From assembly GCA_902787025.1 (NCBI GenBank), contig CADAER010000030.1:25278-66602 (forward strand): a stretch of 41,325 nucleotides of DNA, read 5' to 3'. Positions within the stretch are counted from its first letter, which is position 1. Each line of letters opens with the position of its first letter. This DNA comes from Oscillospiraceae bacterium. Its GTDB lineage: Bacteria > Bacillota > Clostridia > Oscillospirales > Acutalibacteraceae. Positions 1-9,061 of this stretch are shown here, piece by piece. Made by a program: the position numbers and the translations under genes. The notes under the pieces are model-generated. The model was not told the DNA's origin. It saw only the letters and a program-made list of their open reading frames with translations, and did no database searches.

Positions 1-1
1 T

Positions 2-46
2 ACAAACGACAGCTATAAAGAATCAATAGCGACAATGGGAATTTAA
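2..46 (+). CDS. C-terminal tail of an upstream gene (partial)
   Basis: An open frame enters from the left edge and ends at TAA 44-46, giving the tail TNDSYKESIATMGI. It stops 4 bases before the next start, as expected for the last codons of the preceding gene in one operon. Too little is visible to name the family. Confidence 0.4.
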   Translation, partial: TNDSYKESIATMGI

Positions 47-50
47 ATAA

Positions 51-1442
51 ATGAAGGAAAATGAACGAGTAAAAGAAAACGGCGATGCGCGTATTGACTC
101 GCATATCACACCCGTATGGTTCGGCATTGCGCTGCTCTCGGCGGCGGCAACCTGCCTTACCTGTTATTCGTTTTGCTCTTCGGCATCCCCTTACCTTTAT
201 ATGATTCCCTTTATCATCAATTTTATATGTATTTTCACATATGATTTCAAACCGGTTTTCCGCGCGGCGAGCATTTTTTCAACTGTCGCCGCCGTGGTTT
301 TCGCGCTGGCGCAGTTTGTAAAATTCGCCGACGGCGCGAAGATTTACGCGAACGGTCTGTTTGAACTCAGTGAGGAAAGTCAGGCGTATGTTTACAGGAT
401 GTTCGAGACCTCCGGCGGAGCGGAAGGCATCTCGCCGCAGACGGTTTTCGCCGCGGTTATTATTATCCTGTTCTCGCTGTTTTTTGCTCACGCTTCCGTC
501 AAAAGAGCGGCGGTAGTTCCCGTAATCACCGCCATAATTTACGCGGAGACGGAAATATATCTGGGCATTGCTCCTTCAACAAAAATCAACGCTTTTACAT
601 TTGTCTGCCTTTTCGTTCTCGCCGTTATTATCGGCGCTCCGATAATCAAAAGCGTGCAGAGGGCTTATGTGCAGATTTTCACCATTGTTGCCGTTCTGGC
701 GATAGCGGTTTCCGCCGTGGCTTATTTCGCATACCCCGCAAAATATCACGAGGAAAACCCCGCGATAACGGAAGTGGCGGAAAAAATAAGGGACTGGCTT
801 GACAAACGGGAGCAGGCGATTCTCAGCGCTCTGAACCTTCTGCCTCCCGAAGAACAGGACGCGGAAGAGGAGCCGGAAGAATTCGAAGAGGATGACGAAA
901 GCCCTGAAAACAGCGACAACATGAGCGAGGAAGAGGGCGACATAACCTATGACCCGACTGCGCTGGGAAATGAGCGGCCTACCGACGGCTCGCCCGTGCA
1001 GACGCAGGGCGGAGGCAAGCCGAAGAGTCACAAATTGTTGATTTTCCTCATTGTTCTGGGTTCGCTTATTCTGATATGGGCGGCGGCGCTGATAATAAAC
1101 GCCATTAAGAGAAATAAACGCCTGCACTCCGAAGACCTGAAAGACGCTGTTGACTACGCGTTGCGGCAATCGTTCAGATGGCTGCGGCTCGGCGGATTTG
1201 AGAAGAACAATCTGCCGTATCTCAAACGGTGTGAAGAAATAAAAGATCTCACCGATGAAGAATTCGCTTTCCGCTATGAAAAGGCTGTTGAAATACGCCA
1301 GGAGGCTCTTTACAGTGGAAGAACACCCACAGAAGAAAAGCGGAATGAAATGCTGTTATTCTACGACGAGTCAAAGAGAGAGTCGTCGGATATAATCGGC
1401 ATACCGAAGCAGATAATCGCGAAGCTTTTCAGATTTATGTAA
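51..1442 (+). CDS. Polytopic membrane protein, function unknown
   Basis: 463 residues. About six hydrophobic segments lie between residues 20 and 230. A strongly acidic linker follows (around 265-300, including EEQDAEEEPEEFEEDDE), then one more membrane span near 328-350 and a soluble charged C-terminal domain of about 110 residues. This layout, with an N-terminal membrane block, a linker, a late span and a cytosolic tail, recalls the DUF4129/transglutaminase-associated membrane proteins encoded beside MoxR and DUF58 genes. I see no diagnostic motif, so that is only a guess. It starts 4 bases after an upstream stop codon, so it is probably the last gene of an operon lying mostly outside the window. 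A strong hairpin follows immediately. Confidence 0.75.
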   Translation: MKENERVKENGDARIDSHITPVWFGIALLSAAATCLTCYSFCSSASPYLYMIPFIINFICIFTYDFKPVFRAASIFSTVAAVVFALAQFVKFADGAKIYANGLFELSEESQAYVYRMFETSGGAEGISPQTVFAAVIIILFSLFFAHASVKRAAVVPVITAIIYAETEIYLGIAPSTKINAFTFVCLFVLAVIIGAPIIKSVQRAYVQIFTIVAVLAIAVSAVAYFAYPAKYHEENPAITEVAEKIRDWLDKREQAILSALNLLPPEEQDAEEEPEEFEEDDESPENSDNMSEEEGDITYDPTALGNERPTDGSPVQTQGGGKPKSHKLLIFLIVLGSLILIWAAALIINAIKRNKRLHSEDLKDAVDYALRQSFRWLRLGGFEKNNLPYLKRCEEIKDLTDEEFAFRYEKAVEIRQEALYSGRTPTEEKRNEMLLFYDESKRESSDIIGIPKQIIAKLFRFM

Positions 1443-1445
1443 AAA

Positions 1446-1486
1446 AACAAGCACACTCAGTCGAGTGTGCTTGTTCTGCTTTTTTA
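1446..1486. terminator. Bidirectional intrinsic terminator
   Basis: An 11-bp stem (arm CAAGCACACTC) with a short loop is followed by a T-rich run on the plus strand and preceded by an A run that serves the minus strand. It sits between two convergent genes and can end both. Confidence 0.85.
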
Positions 1487-2935
1487 CTGCATTGCCGTTC
1501 TGACGGCGGGATAGATTCCGAGATATTTCTTATATTTTTCATTATAGAAATCGGCGAGAGATTTATCGGGCGTTAACGTTTCTTTGATTTTGTAAAACTC
1601 CTCTTCTGTTGCCTGATACTCATCTGCGTCAAGCGAACTTTTCGCGGCGAGCATTGCCGCTCCGAGCGCCCCGCCGTGTTCGAGGACGGGAATTTCGAGA
1701 TCGATATTCAGCACACTTGCGAGTATTCTGAGCCAGAGTTTATTCTTTGTTCCGCCGCCGCAGACCTTTGATTTTGCGATATCAACTCCTAGCGAGCGGA
1801 TGATATCGATATTCTGTCTTAACGCGAAGGCGACGCCTTCAAGCACGGCGAGAGTCATTTCCTCTTTCGCGGTATTCATTGAAAGCCCGAGGAACGCGCC
1901 GCGGACATTTGAATCGTTGACAGGCGAGCGCTCTCCCATAAGATAGGGCAGGAACATTATATCGCTTTTGCCCGCGTATTTTGCGACTTCGGTAAAATCA
2001 TACTGAGTGTTGAGGATGTCTTCTATCCACCATTTCTGCGCCGACGCGGCTGAGAGAATGCAGGCGAGGTAATGGTATTTGCGGTTTGCGGAGCAGAAGG
2101 TGTGAATGGCGTTGACCCTGTCGCACTCATATTTGCCGCAGGTGACAAACACCGTGCCCGATGTGCCGAGCGAGATATTGCAGCTGCCGTCTTCAACAGT
2201 GCCTGTGCCTATTGCAGAAGCGGCATTATCGCCTGCTCCGATTATGATTTTAACTTTTCCGAAGCCGAGTTTCGCGGCGATTTCTTCTTTGAGATAACCT
2301 ACACATTCGTCGCTCTCGTAAACCTTCGGAAGCATTGTTTCGTCAATCTGAAGAAGGTCGAGCATCGGCTTTGACCAGCTTCTTCTGCCCGTATCAAAAT
2401 ACAGTGTGCCGGCGGCATCGGAAACATCGGTCGCGAAGCTGCCCGAAAGCATATATGCGACATAATCCTTCGGGAGCATTATCTTTCTGATTTTTTCAAA
2501 ACTCTCTTTTTCGTTTTCAGACATCCACAACACTTTCGGAGCCGTGAAACCCGCGAATGCGATGTTGCCCGTGCAGTCGAGGAGAAAATCTTTGCCGACA
2601 GTGTTGTTCAGATAATCAACCTGTTTTTCGCTTCTGCCGTCGTTCCAGAGAATCGCGGGGCGGATTACTTCATCGTTTTCATCAAGGGTGACAAGGCCGT
2701 GCATCTGGCCCGAAAAGCTTATTGCGCAGACCTGAGATTTGTCAATGCCCGCGGTCACTTCTTCAAGGGCGGACAAAGACGCTTCGAGCCAGTCGGCGGG
2801 ATTCTGCTCGGACCAGCCGGGCTGAGGATAATAAACGGGATAATCCTTGCTGACGGACGCGACAATTTCTTTCCCGCTTATGAGAAGCGCTTTGGTTGAG
2901 GATGTGCCTATATCGAGGCCGATAAAATATTTCAT
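1484..2935 (-). CDS. xylB: Xylulokinase (FGGY family)
   Basis: ATP-dependent phosphorylation of D-xylulose to xylulose 5-phosphate, feeding the pentose phosphate pathway in the cytosol. 483 residues, the usual length. The N-terminal actin-like phosphate loop GLDIGTSSTK is present, followed by SGQMHG, the substrate-side DVSDAAGTLYFD, GAGDNAASAIGTG, and the C-terminal CGGGTKNKLW adenosine-binding motif. The frame can open at a GTG (2944), but the ATG at 2935 is preferred because GGAG lies 8 bases upstream of it. No xylose isomerase or transporter is adjacent, so it appears to be a single-gene unit. Other FGGY kinases are possible, but the overall motif set fits XylB best. Confidence 0.92.
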   Translation of the reverse strand: MKYFIGLDIGTSSTKALLISGKEIVASVSKDYPVYYPQPGWSEQNPADWLEASLSALEEVTAGIDKSQVCAISFSGQMHGLVTLDENDEVIRPAILWNDGRSEKQVDYLNNTVGKDFLLDCTGNIAFAGFTAPKVLWMSENEKESFEKIRKIMLPKDYVAYMLSGSFATDVSDAAGTLYFDTGRRSWSKPMLDLLQIDETMLPKVYESDECVGYLKEEIAAKLGFGKVKIIIGAGDNAASAIGTGTVEDGSCNISLGTSGTVFVTCGKYECDRVNAIHTFCSANRKYHYLACILSAASAQKWWIEDILNTQYDFTEVAKYAGKSDIMFLPYLMGERSPVNDSNVRGAFLGLSMNTAKEEMTLAVLEGVAFALRQNIDIIRSLGVDIAKSKVCGGGTKNKLWLRILASVLNIDLEIPVLEHGGALGAAMLAAKSSLDADEYQATEEEFYKIKETLTPDKSLADFYNEKYKKYLGIYPAVRTAMQ

Positions 2936-3035
2936 AATTCTCACTCCGGATTAAGTATACTTTTATTATACATTTATTGAGAGAAAATTCAACATTGAGT
3001 TTTGCGTGTTCCGGCGGTCCAAAGCGGAGCGCGGA

Positions 3036-3093
3036 TGGGGCTGTAACTCCCTCAGTCTCGCTGACGCTCGACAGCTCCCCCAAAGGAGGAGCC
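3036..3093. repeat. Short palindromic intergenic repeat
   Basis: A block of about 55 bases in which CTCCCTCAGTCTCGCTGACG is followed by a run ending in AGCTCCCCCAAAGGAGGAG. The halves form GGAG/CTCC-type pairings. From memory, the wording matches short dispersed palindromic repeats common between genes in gut Clostridia. Only this copy is visible here, so dispersal cannot be shown from the window. The remaining intergenic DNA between xylB and the next gene shows nothing else clear. Confidence 0.45.
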
Positions 3094-3199
3094 CATATGC
3101 AAGGCAGAATAAGTAAAATTCGAAAAGAAAAGCGATTGTTATTGATTTATTGAAAAAAAAGTAATAATCTGTAATTATAATAAAAGGGGTGAATCTTGT

Positions 3200-4156
3200 A
3201 TGGACAGAAAAAAGTTCTTTTTGTTGTCTTTCGCGGCGGTTGTTGTTTTAATCTGCGTTCTTCTCAAAGTGTTTATGTATTTCGGATATAACCGCGCTTC
3301 GACAAAAATCTGCGTCACCCCCGGACTCGACACAAAATTCGTGCCTCAGGGTTCGAGCAGACTCGCGGATAAAAACATATATCTTTTCTGCGGGTATATG
3401 GATGACAACGAACCGTCGAGAATATTCCTTGTTGAAAACGGTAATGTAAAACTCGTCAAGCTGCGCAATACCGACGGCAGCGACTATGACGGACACGCGG
3501 GTGGAATAACCTGCGCGGGTGATTTCGTTTATATCAGCAACGCGGCACAGATTTTTGTCATAAACAAAAGCGACTTGCTCAACGCGAAGGACGGAGACAC
3601 GGTCCGGTTCGCGGGAAGCGTTGAAGTTCCCTGCCGTTCATCGTTCTGCTCCTGCGACGGAAATATGCTCTATGTGGGCGAATACCACGCGAAGGGCTAT
3701 GACACTGACGGCAGCCATATGCTCGGCACTCCCGACGGCAGGCAGTATTACGCGCTTGTGTTCGCATACAAAATAAACCCGAATACCGCTTACGGACTTG
3801 ATTCATCACACCCCGTCGCCGCGTATTCAATATGCGACAAGATTCAGGGATTCGCGGTTACTCCCGACGGCAGAGCGGTTCTTTCGCAGAGCGCGGGATT
3901 TATGAATTCATATCTTAAAATTTATGATATCAACGGCGAGGCGGACGGCGAATTCAGCGACGCAGGCAGAACAATTCCGCTTTATTTCCTTGATTCAAAG
4001 AGATTTGTTGAAGATCTGAAAATGCCGAGAATGAGCGAAGACATTGAGTGCGTTGACGGCAGGATTCTTCTGAGTTTCGAGGCAGGAGCGGAAAAATTCG
4101 GCAAAGGTATTCTGCCGTTCACGGAAAAGCACTCGGTTCTTATAGATATAGGTTGA
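3200..4156 (+). CDS. Membrane-anchored propeller-like protein, unknown
   Basis: 318 residues. An N-terminal hydrophobic anchor (residues 6-28) is followed by an extracytoplasmic domain built from repeated short strands with turn motifs such as DGHAGGITCAGDFVYISN and CSCDGNMLYVGEY. This looks like beta-propeller blades, and the pattern of reading out a displayed value is like SMP-30 or YncE-type proteins, but no family signature is certain. AGGGG-type Shine-Dalgarno (AAAAGGGGTGAA) precedes the ATG. The esterase gene starts 16 bases after it, so the two are probably cotranscribed. No catalytic residues can be assigned. Confidence 0.7.
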   Translation: MDRKKFFLLSFAAVVVLICVLLKVFMYFGYNRASTKICVTPGLDTKFVPQGSSRLADKNIYLFCGYMDDNEPSRIFLVENGNVKLVKLRNTDGSDYDGHAGGITCAGDFVYISNAAQIFVINKSDLLNAKDGDTVRFAGSVEVPCRSSFCSCDGNMLYVGEYHAKGYDTDGSHMLGTPDGRQYYALVFAYKINPNTAYGLDSSHPVAAYSICDKIQGFAVTPDGRAVLSQSAGFMNSYLKIYDINGEADGEFSDAGRTIPLYFLDSKRFVEDLKMPRMSEDIECVDGRILLSFEAGAEKFGKGILPFTEKHSVLIDIG

Positions 4157-4172
4157 AACAAGGAGACGGATT

Positions 4173-5108
4173 ATGGAGAAAAAGGTTTATTACAGAGGGA
4201 TTGCCGGCACCTGCTGGTACAACTTTACAGAGGCGCTCGCATACGCGCTGACCTACAAACCAACACCCGAAAATGTAATCTACAACAAAAGGGTTCATTA
4301 CGGCAGTGAAAAACCGCAGTATATAAACACCTACTGCCGCAAAGATTTAACGGATGTGAAAAAGCCGCTTCTTATCTATGTTCACGGCGGCGGATTTGTT
4401 TCGGGCATTACCGACATGCGCAACACATACATTCAGAATTTCGCGAAGGCGGGCTATTACACCGCCTCCGTTTCATACACCTACGCCCCGAAAAAGACTT
4501 ATAAAGAGATTATCGCCGAGGTCTGCAAGGCGGTTGATTTCATACTTGACGCCGCGGAGAAAAACAAGCTTGACACGGAAAACATTGTGCTGGCGGGCGA
4601 GAGCGCGGGAGTTTATTTCATAATGTATCTCGCGGCGCTCGCGGCTGACGGCGGACTTGCGGCAAAGCTCGGCGTTGAGTTCAGGCACAACGGCGATTTC
4701 AGAATCATGGCGATGGTCGCGCACTGCGGCTGTGTTGATTTAAACCGCCTGCTTGACCCCGCCTGCAAGCAGTCGAAATTCCCCGACATGAAGATGATGG
4801 TATGCTCGTTCCTCGGTATGAATTATGACGAAGCGAGAAAGTTTCTTGAAACGGAAGAGGGAAAACTCGCCTCCCCGCGCATTACGGAGGGCTTCCCGCC
4901 GACATTTTTCACCACCTGCTGCCGTGACTGGCTGAGATATGAGGGCTGTGACATGATGAACGAATACAAGGCGCTCGGCATTGATTACGGCCATTTCGAG
5001 GGCACGGGAATTATAGGCAACCACGCCTGGACGATAGTTACCAAATTTGAAAAAGGCAGAGAATGCTTTGAGAAGACTATGGAGTTTCTCGGAAAGTATG
5101 TCGGATAA
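4173..5108 (+). CDS. Alpha/beta hydrolase, HSL-type esterase
   Basis: 311 residues with the full signature of a hormone-sensitive-lipase-like carboxylesterase: oxyanion-hole HGGGF near residue 72, nucleophile elbow GESAG near 142, an Asp in TTCCRDWLRYEG and a C-terminal catalytic His in IIGNHAWT. No signal peptide is visible, so it is probably cytosolic. It would hydrolyse short acyl or acetyl esters; sugar deacetylation is plausible but not shown. A good ribosome site (AAGGAGAC) precedes the ATG, and it follows the anchored propeller protein by 16 bases. A hairpin terminator follows. Confidence 0.85.
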   Translation: MEKKVYYRGIAGTCWYNFTEALAYALTYKPTPENVIYNKRVHYGSEKPQYINTYCRKDLTDVKKPLLIYVHGGGFVSGITDMRNTYIQNFAKAGYYTASVSYTYAPKKTYKEIIAEVCKAVDFILDAAEKNKLDTENIVLAGESAGVYFIMYLAALAADGGLAAKLGVEFRHNGDFRIMAMVAHCGCVDLNRLLDPACKQSKFPDMKMMVCSFLGMNYDEARKFLETEEGKLASPRITEGFPPTFFTTCCRDWLRYEGCDMMNEYKALGIDYGHFEGTGIIGNHAWTIVTKFEKGRECFEKTMEFLGKYVG

Positions 5109-5136
5109 TTTGCAATATAAAATCAACAGATAAAGA

Positions 5137-5175
5137 AACGAACCCGCAAGATATGTTTGCAGGTTCGTTTTTGTT
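5137..5175. terminator. Bidirectional intrinsic terminator
   Basis: Arms AACGAACC and GGTTCGTT (stem about 8-12 bp, loop around GATATG) are flanked by A-rich sequence to the left and TTTTTGTTTTT to the right. It separates the convergent esterase and acyl-CoA ligase fusion genes. Confidence 0.85.
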
Positions 5176-5182
5176 TTTCTGT

Positions 5183-7642
5183 TTACTTCTTCAAGCCGAG
5201 AATCTCGATAGATTCCTCGCGCATTTTGTATTTGAGGATTTTGCCCGCGGCGTTCATCGGGAGCGCCTTGACGAAGATGAAGTATCTCGGCACCTTATGG
5301 CGTGCCATAAAGCTGTTGCCGTATTCGCGCATTTCATCCTCCGTAGCCGTTACGCCGTCGTGAAGAACTATCCAGGCGCACGCCTCCTCGCCGTATCTGT
5401 CATCGGGAACACCTACGACCTGAACATCGCGGACCTTTTCGTGGTTGAGGTAGAACTCCTCGATTTCGCGCGGGTAGAGGTTTTCACCGCCGCGGATAAT
5501 CATATCTTTAAGTCTGCCCGTAACCTTGTAGTAGCCGTCGGGAGTGCGGCAGCAGATATCGCCGCTGTGAAGCCAGCCGTCCGCGTCGATGGTCTGCGCG
5601 GTGGCCTCGGGCATTTTGTAATAGCCCTTCATAATGTTGAAGCCCCTAGCGACAAACTCGCCGTTTTCGCCGTCGGGAAGGTCATCGCCCGTTTCGGGAT
5701 CGATGATTTTGCACTCAACGCCGGGGAAGGCGGAGCCGACGGTTTCAACGCGGTGGTCTTCATCTTCGTTAACCTCACCCATAGTGCTGCCTGGGGCGGA
5801 CTCGGTCATACCGTAAACGGAGATGATTTCGCGCATATTCATCTCTCTCGCCGCCTGTCTCATAAGGTCGGGCGGGCAGTTGGAGCCTGCCATAATACCT
5901 GTGCGCATATGCGAGAAATCGGTTTTCGCGAAATCCTCGTGGTTGAACATTCCTATAAACATTGTGGGGACGCCGTTGAAGCAGGTGATTTTTTCATCGT
6001 TTACGCAGGCGAGCGATGATTTGGGCGAATAATAAGGCATCGGGCAGAGCGTGCCGCCGTGAGTCATTGTCGAGGTCATTGAAAGTGTCATACCGAAGCA
6101 GTGGAACATCGGCACCTGAATCATCATACGGTCCGCCGTTGAGAGATCCATTCTGTCGCCAATGATTTTGCCGTCGTTGACGACATTTCTGTGAGTAAGC
6201 ATTACGCCCTTGGGGAAGCCCGTTGTGCCTGATGTGTATTGCATATTGCAGACATCGTCGGGTTTTACCATTGACGCCCTGCGCAGAACCTCCTCGTGAG
6301 GCACCATAGAGCTTCTTTCAAAGGTTTCTTCCCAGGTAAGAGCGCCGGGCATCTCGAAGCCTACCGTTATGACATTGCGTAGGAAGGGCAGATTTTTCGA
6401 ATACAGAGGTTTGCCGGGAACGGTGTTTTTGAGTTCGGGGCAGAGCTCGTTTATTATTTCTTTGTAGTTTGAATCCTTGCAGGACTCAATCATAACAAGG
6501 GTGTGCGTGTCGGACTGGCGCAGAAGATACTCTGCCTCGTGAATTTTATAAGCCGTGTTGACAGTAACAAGAACGGCGCCGATTTTGGTAGCCGCCCAGA
6601 AAGTTAAAAACCAGGCGGGAACATTGGTAGCCCAGATTGCGACATGATGGCCGGGTTTTACGCCGAGCGAGATGAACGCGGCGGCAAGATCGTCAACATC
6701 CCTGCGGAACTGGGTGTATGTGCGGGTATAGTCGAGCGTTGTGTATTTGAACGCGAGCTGGTCGGGGAAACACTCGCACATCTTGTCGAGCACCTGCGAG
6801 AAGGTGCATTCAATCATATCATATTTTTTCCAGGGGAAATCGCCCGTGCCCGCTCTGTTGTGCTGAAGGGCTGCCTTGGGTTTTGTGTTGTTTTCAATTT
6901 CGTTTATGAAATTTGTGAAATGGGTGAGAACTATATCGTAATCGGTGATTTCATCGTTCCAGTCAACGCAGACAAAGCCCTCATAGTTAAGGGACGCGAC
7001 GGCGTTTATGAAATCTCTTACGGGCAGAGTGCCCTCGCCGATAAGGCAGTTTGTGCCGTTTTCGTCTCTGTCGCCTATGCGGACATAGCAGATATGCGCG
7101 CCGAGAGTTTCGATTGTGTTTTCGGGACTTTCGCCCGCGTTGAAGTATGTTTCTCTGATATTCCACGCGGCGCCCAGAGGAACAGCCGCGAACTCGTTTA
7201 TGATATCCAGCACCTTTCCCGAATGCGCGAGGCTGCCGGATGTTTCAAAAAGAATCTTTATGTCGGCTTTATCCGCTCTTTCGACGGCGGGTGTGAGTTT
7301 TTCTTTGAGAAGCGCGATATCCGGCTCTTCTTTAAGAGTGACAATCACAGCCTCGACTCCCGCTTCGTAAGCCCAGTCGACATAGTGCTTTATGACATTG
7401 GCATCCGCCTCTTCGCTCTCAACGGGGAAGGGATAAGTCAGCGCGGAAACAGCAAGACCGCGGTTGCGCAGTTTTCTCTTTGAAGCGGCGGCTCCGTCTT
7501 TGAGAACGGAATCGTAGTGCTTTTTCTTCTCCGCTTTTGCGTCGAATATCTCAAAACCCGCGTAGCCGTAATCGTAAGCGATGTTACAGGTATCGGCAAA
7601 CGAGTTCAGGTCAACATTTTTTGTTGAAAAACTTAATTTCAT
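5183..7642 (-). CDS. TIM-barrel / AMP-forming acyl-CoA ligase fusion
   Basis: 819 residues in two parts. Residues 1-260 resemble the sugar phosphate isomerase/epimerase (AP-endonuclease-2-like) TIM barrel. Residues 280-819 are a complete ANL-superfamily acyl-CoA synthetase, with P-loop YTSGTTGFPKG, the A5-like VYGMTESAPGS, hinge SGDICCRTPDGY, GRLKDMIIRGGENLYP and the C-terminal catalytic lysine in AAGKILKYKMRE. The ligase half should activate a carboxylic acid with ATP and CoA. The barrel has lost some usual metal ligands (WNIRE where a D-x-GH type motif is common), so its role is unclear. It begins 3 bases after the LeuA-like stop, with GAGG inside that gene's last codons, so it belongs to the T-box unit. 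Substrate unknown; see findings. Confidence 0.88.
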   Translation of the reverse strand: MKLSFSTKNVDLNSFADTCNIAYDYGYAGFEIFDAKAEKKKHYDSVLKDGAAASKRKLRNRGLAVSALTYPFPVESEEADANVIKHYVDWAYEAGVEAVIVTLKEEPDIALLKEKLTPAVERADKADIKILFETSGSLAHSGKVLDIINEFAAVPLGAAWNIRETYFNAGESPENTIETLGAHICYVRIGDRDENGTNCLIGEGTLPVRDFINAVASLNYEGFVCVDWNDEITDYDIVLTHFTNFINEIENNTKPKAALQHNRAGTGDFPWKKYDMIECTFSQVLDKMCECFPDQLAFKYTTLDYTRTYTQFRRDVDDLAAAFISLGVKPGHHVAIWATNVPAWFLTFWAATKIGAVLVTVNTAYKIHEAEYLLRQSDTHTLVMIESCKDSNYKEIINELCPELKNTVPGKPLYSKNLPFLRNVITVGFEMPGALTWEETFERSSMVPHEEVLRRASMVKPDDVCNMQYTSGTTGFPKGVMLTHRNVVNDGKIIGDRMDLSTADRMMIQVPMFHCFGMTLSMTSTMTHGGTLCPMPYYSPKSSLACVNDEKITCFNGVPTMFIGMFNHEDFAKTDFSHMRTGIMAGSNCPPDLMRQAAREMNMREIISVYGMTESAPGSTMGEVNEDEDHRVETVGSAFPGVECKIIDPETGDDLPDGENGEFVARGFNIMKGYYKMPEATAQTIDADGWLHSGDICCRTPDGYYKVTGRLKDMIIRGGENLYPREIEEFYLNHEKVRDVQVVGVPDDRYGEEACAWIVLHDGVTATEDEMREYGNSFMARHKVPRYFIFVKALPMNAAGKILKYKMREESIEILGLKK

Positions 7643-7645
7643 TTT

Positions 7646-9037
7646 TTAATCCTCATCGTAAACTATTTTGTTGAGAGCGTTGATATACGCCCTGATGCAG
7701 GCGCCGACAATGTCGGTTGAAATGCCGTTGCCCGAATAAATCTTGCCGTTGTGGCGGAGTTTGATGAGAGCCGAACCGAGCGATTCCTTGCCCTCGGTTA
7801 CGGTGTTTATCTGGAAATCGTCAAGCTCATAGTGATAGCCTATACCCTGCTCTATCGCGCCGAAAGCGGCGTCAACGGGACCGTCGCCCACGCCCATGCC
7901 CGTAATGTTTCTGTCGCCCTCTTTGCGAAGAACAACATGAGCCATGGCGGAGGTCAGGTTGCAGCTTGTGGTGGTGTAATACTCAACATGATAGGTCGAG
8001 GGAGCCTGCATTGCATAGGATGCGATGAGCGCTTCAAATTCTCTCGCGCCGATGCTCCCCTTCTTTTCGCAGACCCTTTTGAGACCGCGCATAACATTGC
8101 CGGCATCCTCTTCTGTCAAAGTATAGCCGAGTTTGACGGCGGAAGCGGTGATATCTTCGAGAGTTGAGTCGGCGTCAAGCGAAATGTCAACATTTTCCTC
8201 AATGCTGAACGATGACTTTTTCTCGCCGTCCTCTACTTTTTTTGCAAGGGATTTTACATCAGTGCGGATTCTGCTGACATTGAGTGATGTGCAGATGCCG
8301 TATGCCTCGCCTTTTTTGGCGATTATGGCGGCTATGCGGTGGGTTTTGAGTTGCGCGTCGCCTTCGACGACGGTCTTTACGCCGTCCGCGCCCGCCTTGA
8401 TGCTCTCAAAAGCGGTTGCCGTTTCCATAAACAGAGCGCCCGATACCTTAACATAGACGGGAACGCTTACAACCTGTTTGACTTCCTTTACGATTTCCGC
8501 GAACTCAGCGGGGAAGTTGATACCCGCTTCATCGCTTATTGTTATTGAGGTGGCACCGCAGTCAACCGCAATTTTAAGGGCCTGAGCGAGGACTTTCTTT
8601 TCGGCTCTTGTGGCGTCGAGAGCGATGAATTCGACATTTTCGCACTTGGCCTTTGCCGCCTTGACAAGGTTTTCGACCATTGCCATCATTTTGGGCGCCT
8701 TGAAGTGGTAGATGTATTCCATCTGCACGGTGCTAAGCGGAAGAACTATCTGCAGAATCGGGGTTTTAGCGGTGGATATGCACTCCCAAGCCATATCTAT
8801 TTCTTCGGGCGTTGTGCCTGCGGGAATTGCTATTGCGGCGTTTTTGACTGCGGACGCTATCGTTTTGCAGATGATTTTATCCTCTTTGAAATTGGTCACG
8901 CCGTTAAGCTCGATGGTATCCGCGCCCATCTCGTCAACTGCCGTAGCTATCGCGACCTTTTCTCTGAAAAGCAGAGGATTCTTTCTTTCCTGTGCGAGAT
9001 GCTTTAAAGTGTAGTCCGATACATAGATTTTTCTCAT
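7646..9037 (-). CDS. LeuA-like protein with degenerate active site
   Basis: 463 residues: an HMGL-like TIM barrel (about 1-280) followed by a LeuA-type allosteric/dimer domain (about 350-463, with TTSCNLTSAMAHVVL and GVGDGPVDAAFGAIEQ). The family is 2-isopropylmalate/citramalate synthase. The key motifs are altered, however. The usual DTTLRDGEQ reads DYTLKHLAQ, losing the catalytic Arg and the second Asp, and the metal-binding HxHND segment reads VKVSGA. It may therefore be a regulator or an enzyme with other chemistry. The frame extends upstream into the terminator of the leader; the ATG at 9037, with GAGGAA 8 bases before it, is the real start. A T-box controls it. Confidence 0.85.
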   Translation of the reverse strand: MRKIYVSDYTLKHLAQERKNPLLFREKVAIATAVDEMGADTIELNGVTNFKEDKIICKTIASAVKNAAIAIPAGTTPEEIDMAWECISTAKTPILQIVLPLSTVQMEYIYHFKAPKMMAMVENLVKAAKAKCENVEFIALDATRAEKKVLAQALKIAVDCGATSITISDEAGINFPAEFAEIVKEVKQVVSVPVYVKVSGALFMETATAFESIKAGADGVKTVVEGDAQLKTHRIAAIIAKKGEAYGICTSLNVSRIRTDVKSLAKKVEDGEKKSSFSIEENVDISLDADSTLEDITASAVKLGYTLTEEDAGNVMRGLKRVCEKKGSIGAREFEALIASYAMQAPSTYHVEYYTTTSCNLTSAMAHVVLRKEGDRNITGMGVGDGPVDAAFGAIEQGIGYHYELDDFQINTVTEGKESLGSALIKLRHNGKIYSGNGISTDIVGACIRAYINALNKIVYDED

Positions 9038-9061
9038 TTTGTTATTCCTCACGGTAAATAT

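Noticed and set aside
5153..6019. Long plus-strand open frame (288 codons)
   Set aside because: It mirrors the acyl-CoA ligase on the other strand, has no ribosome site and no recognisable domain. A shadow frame caused by codon bias.
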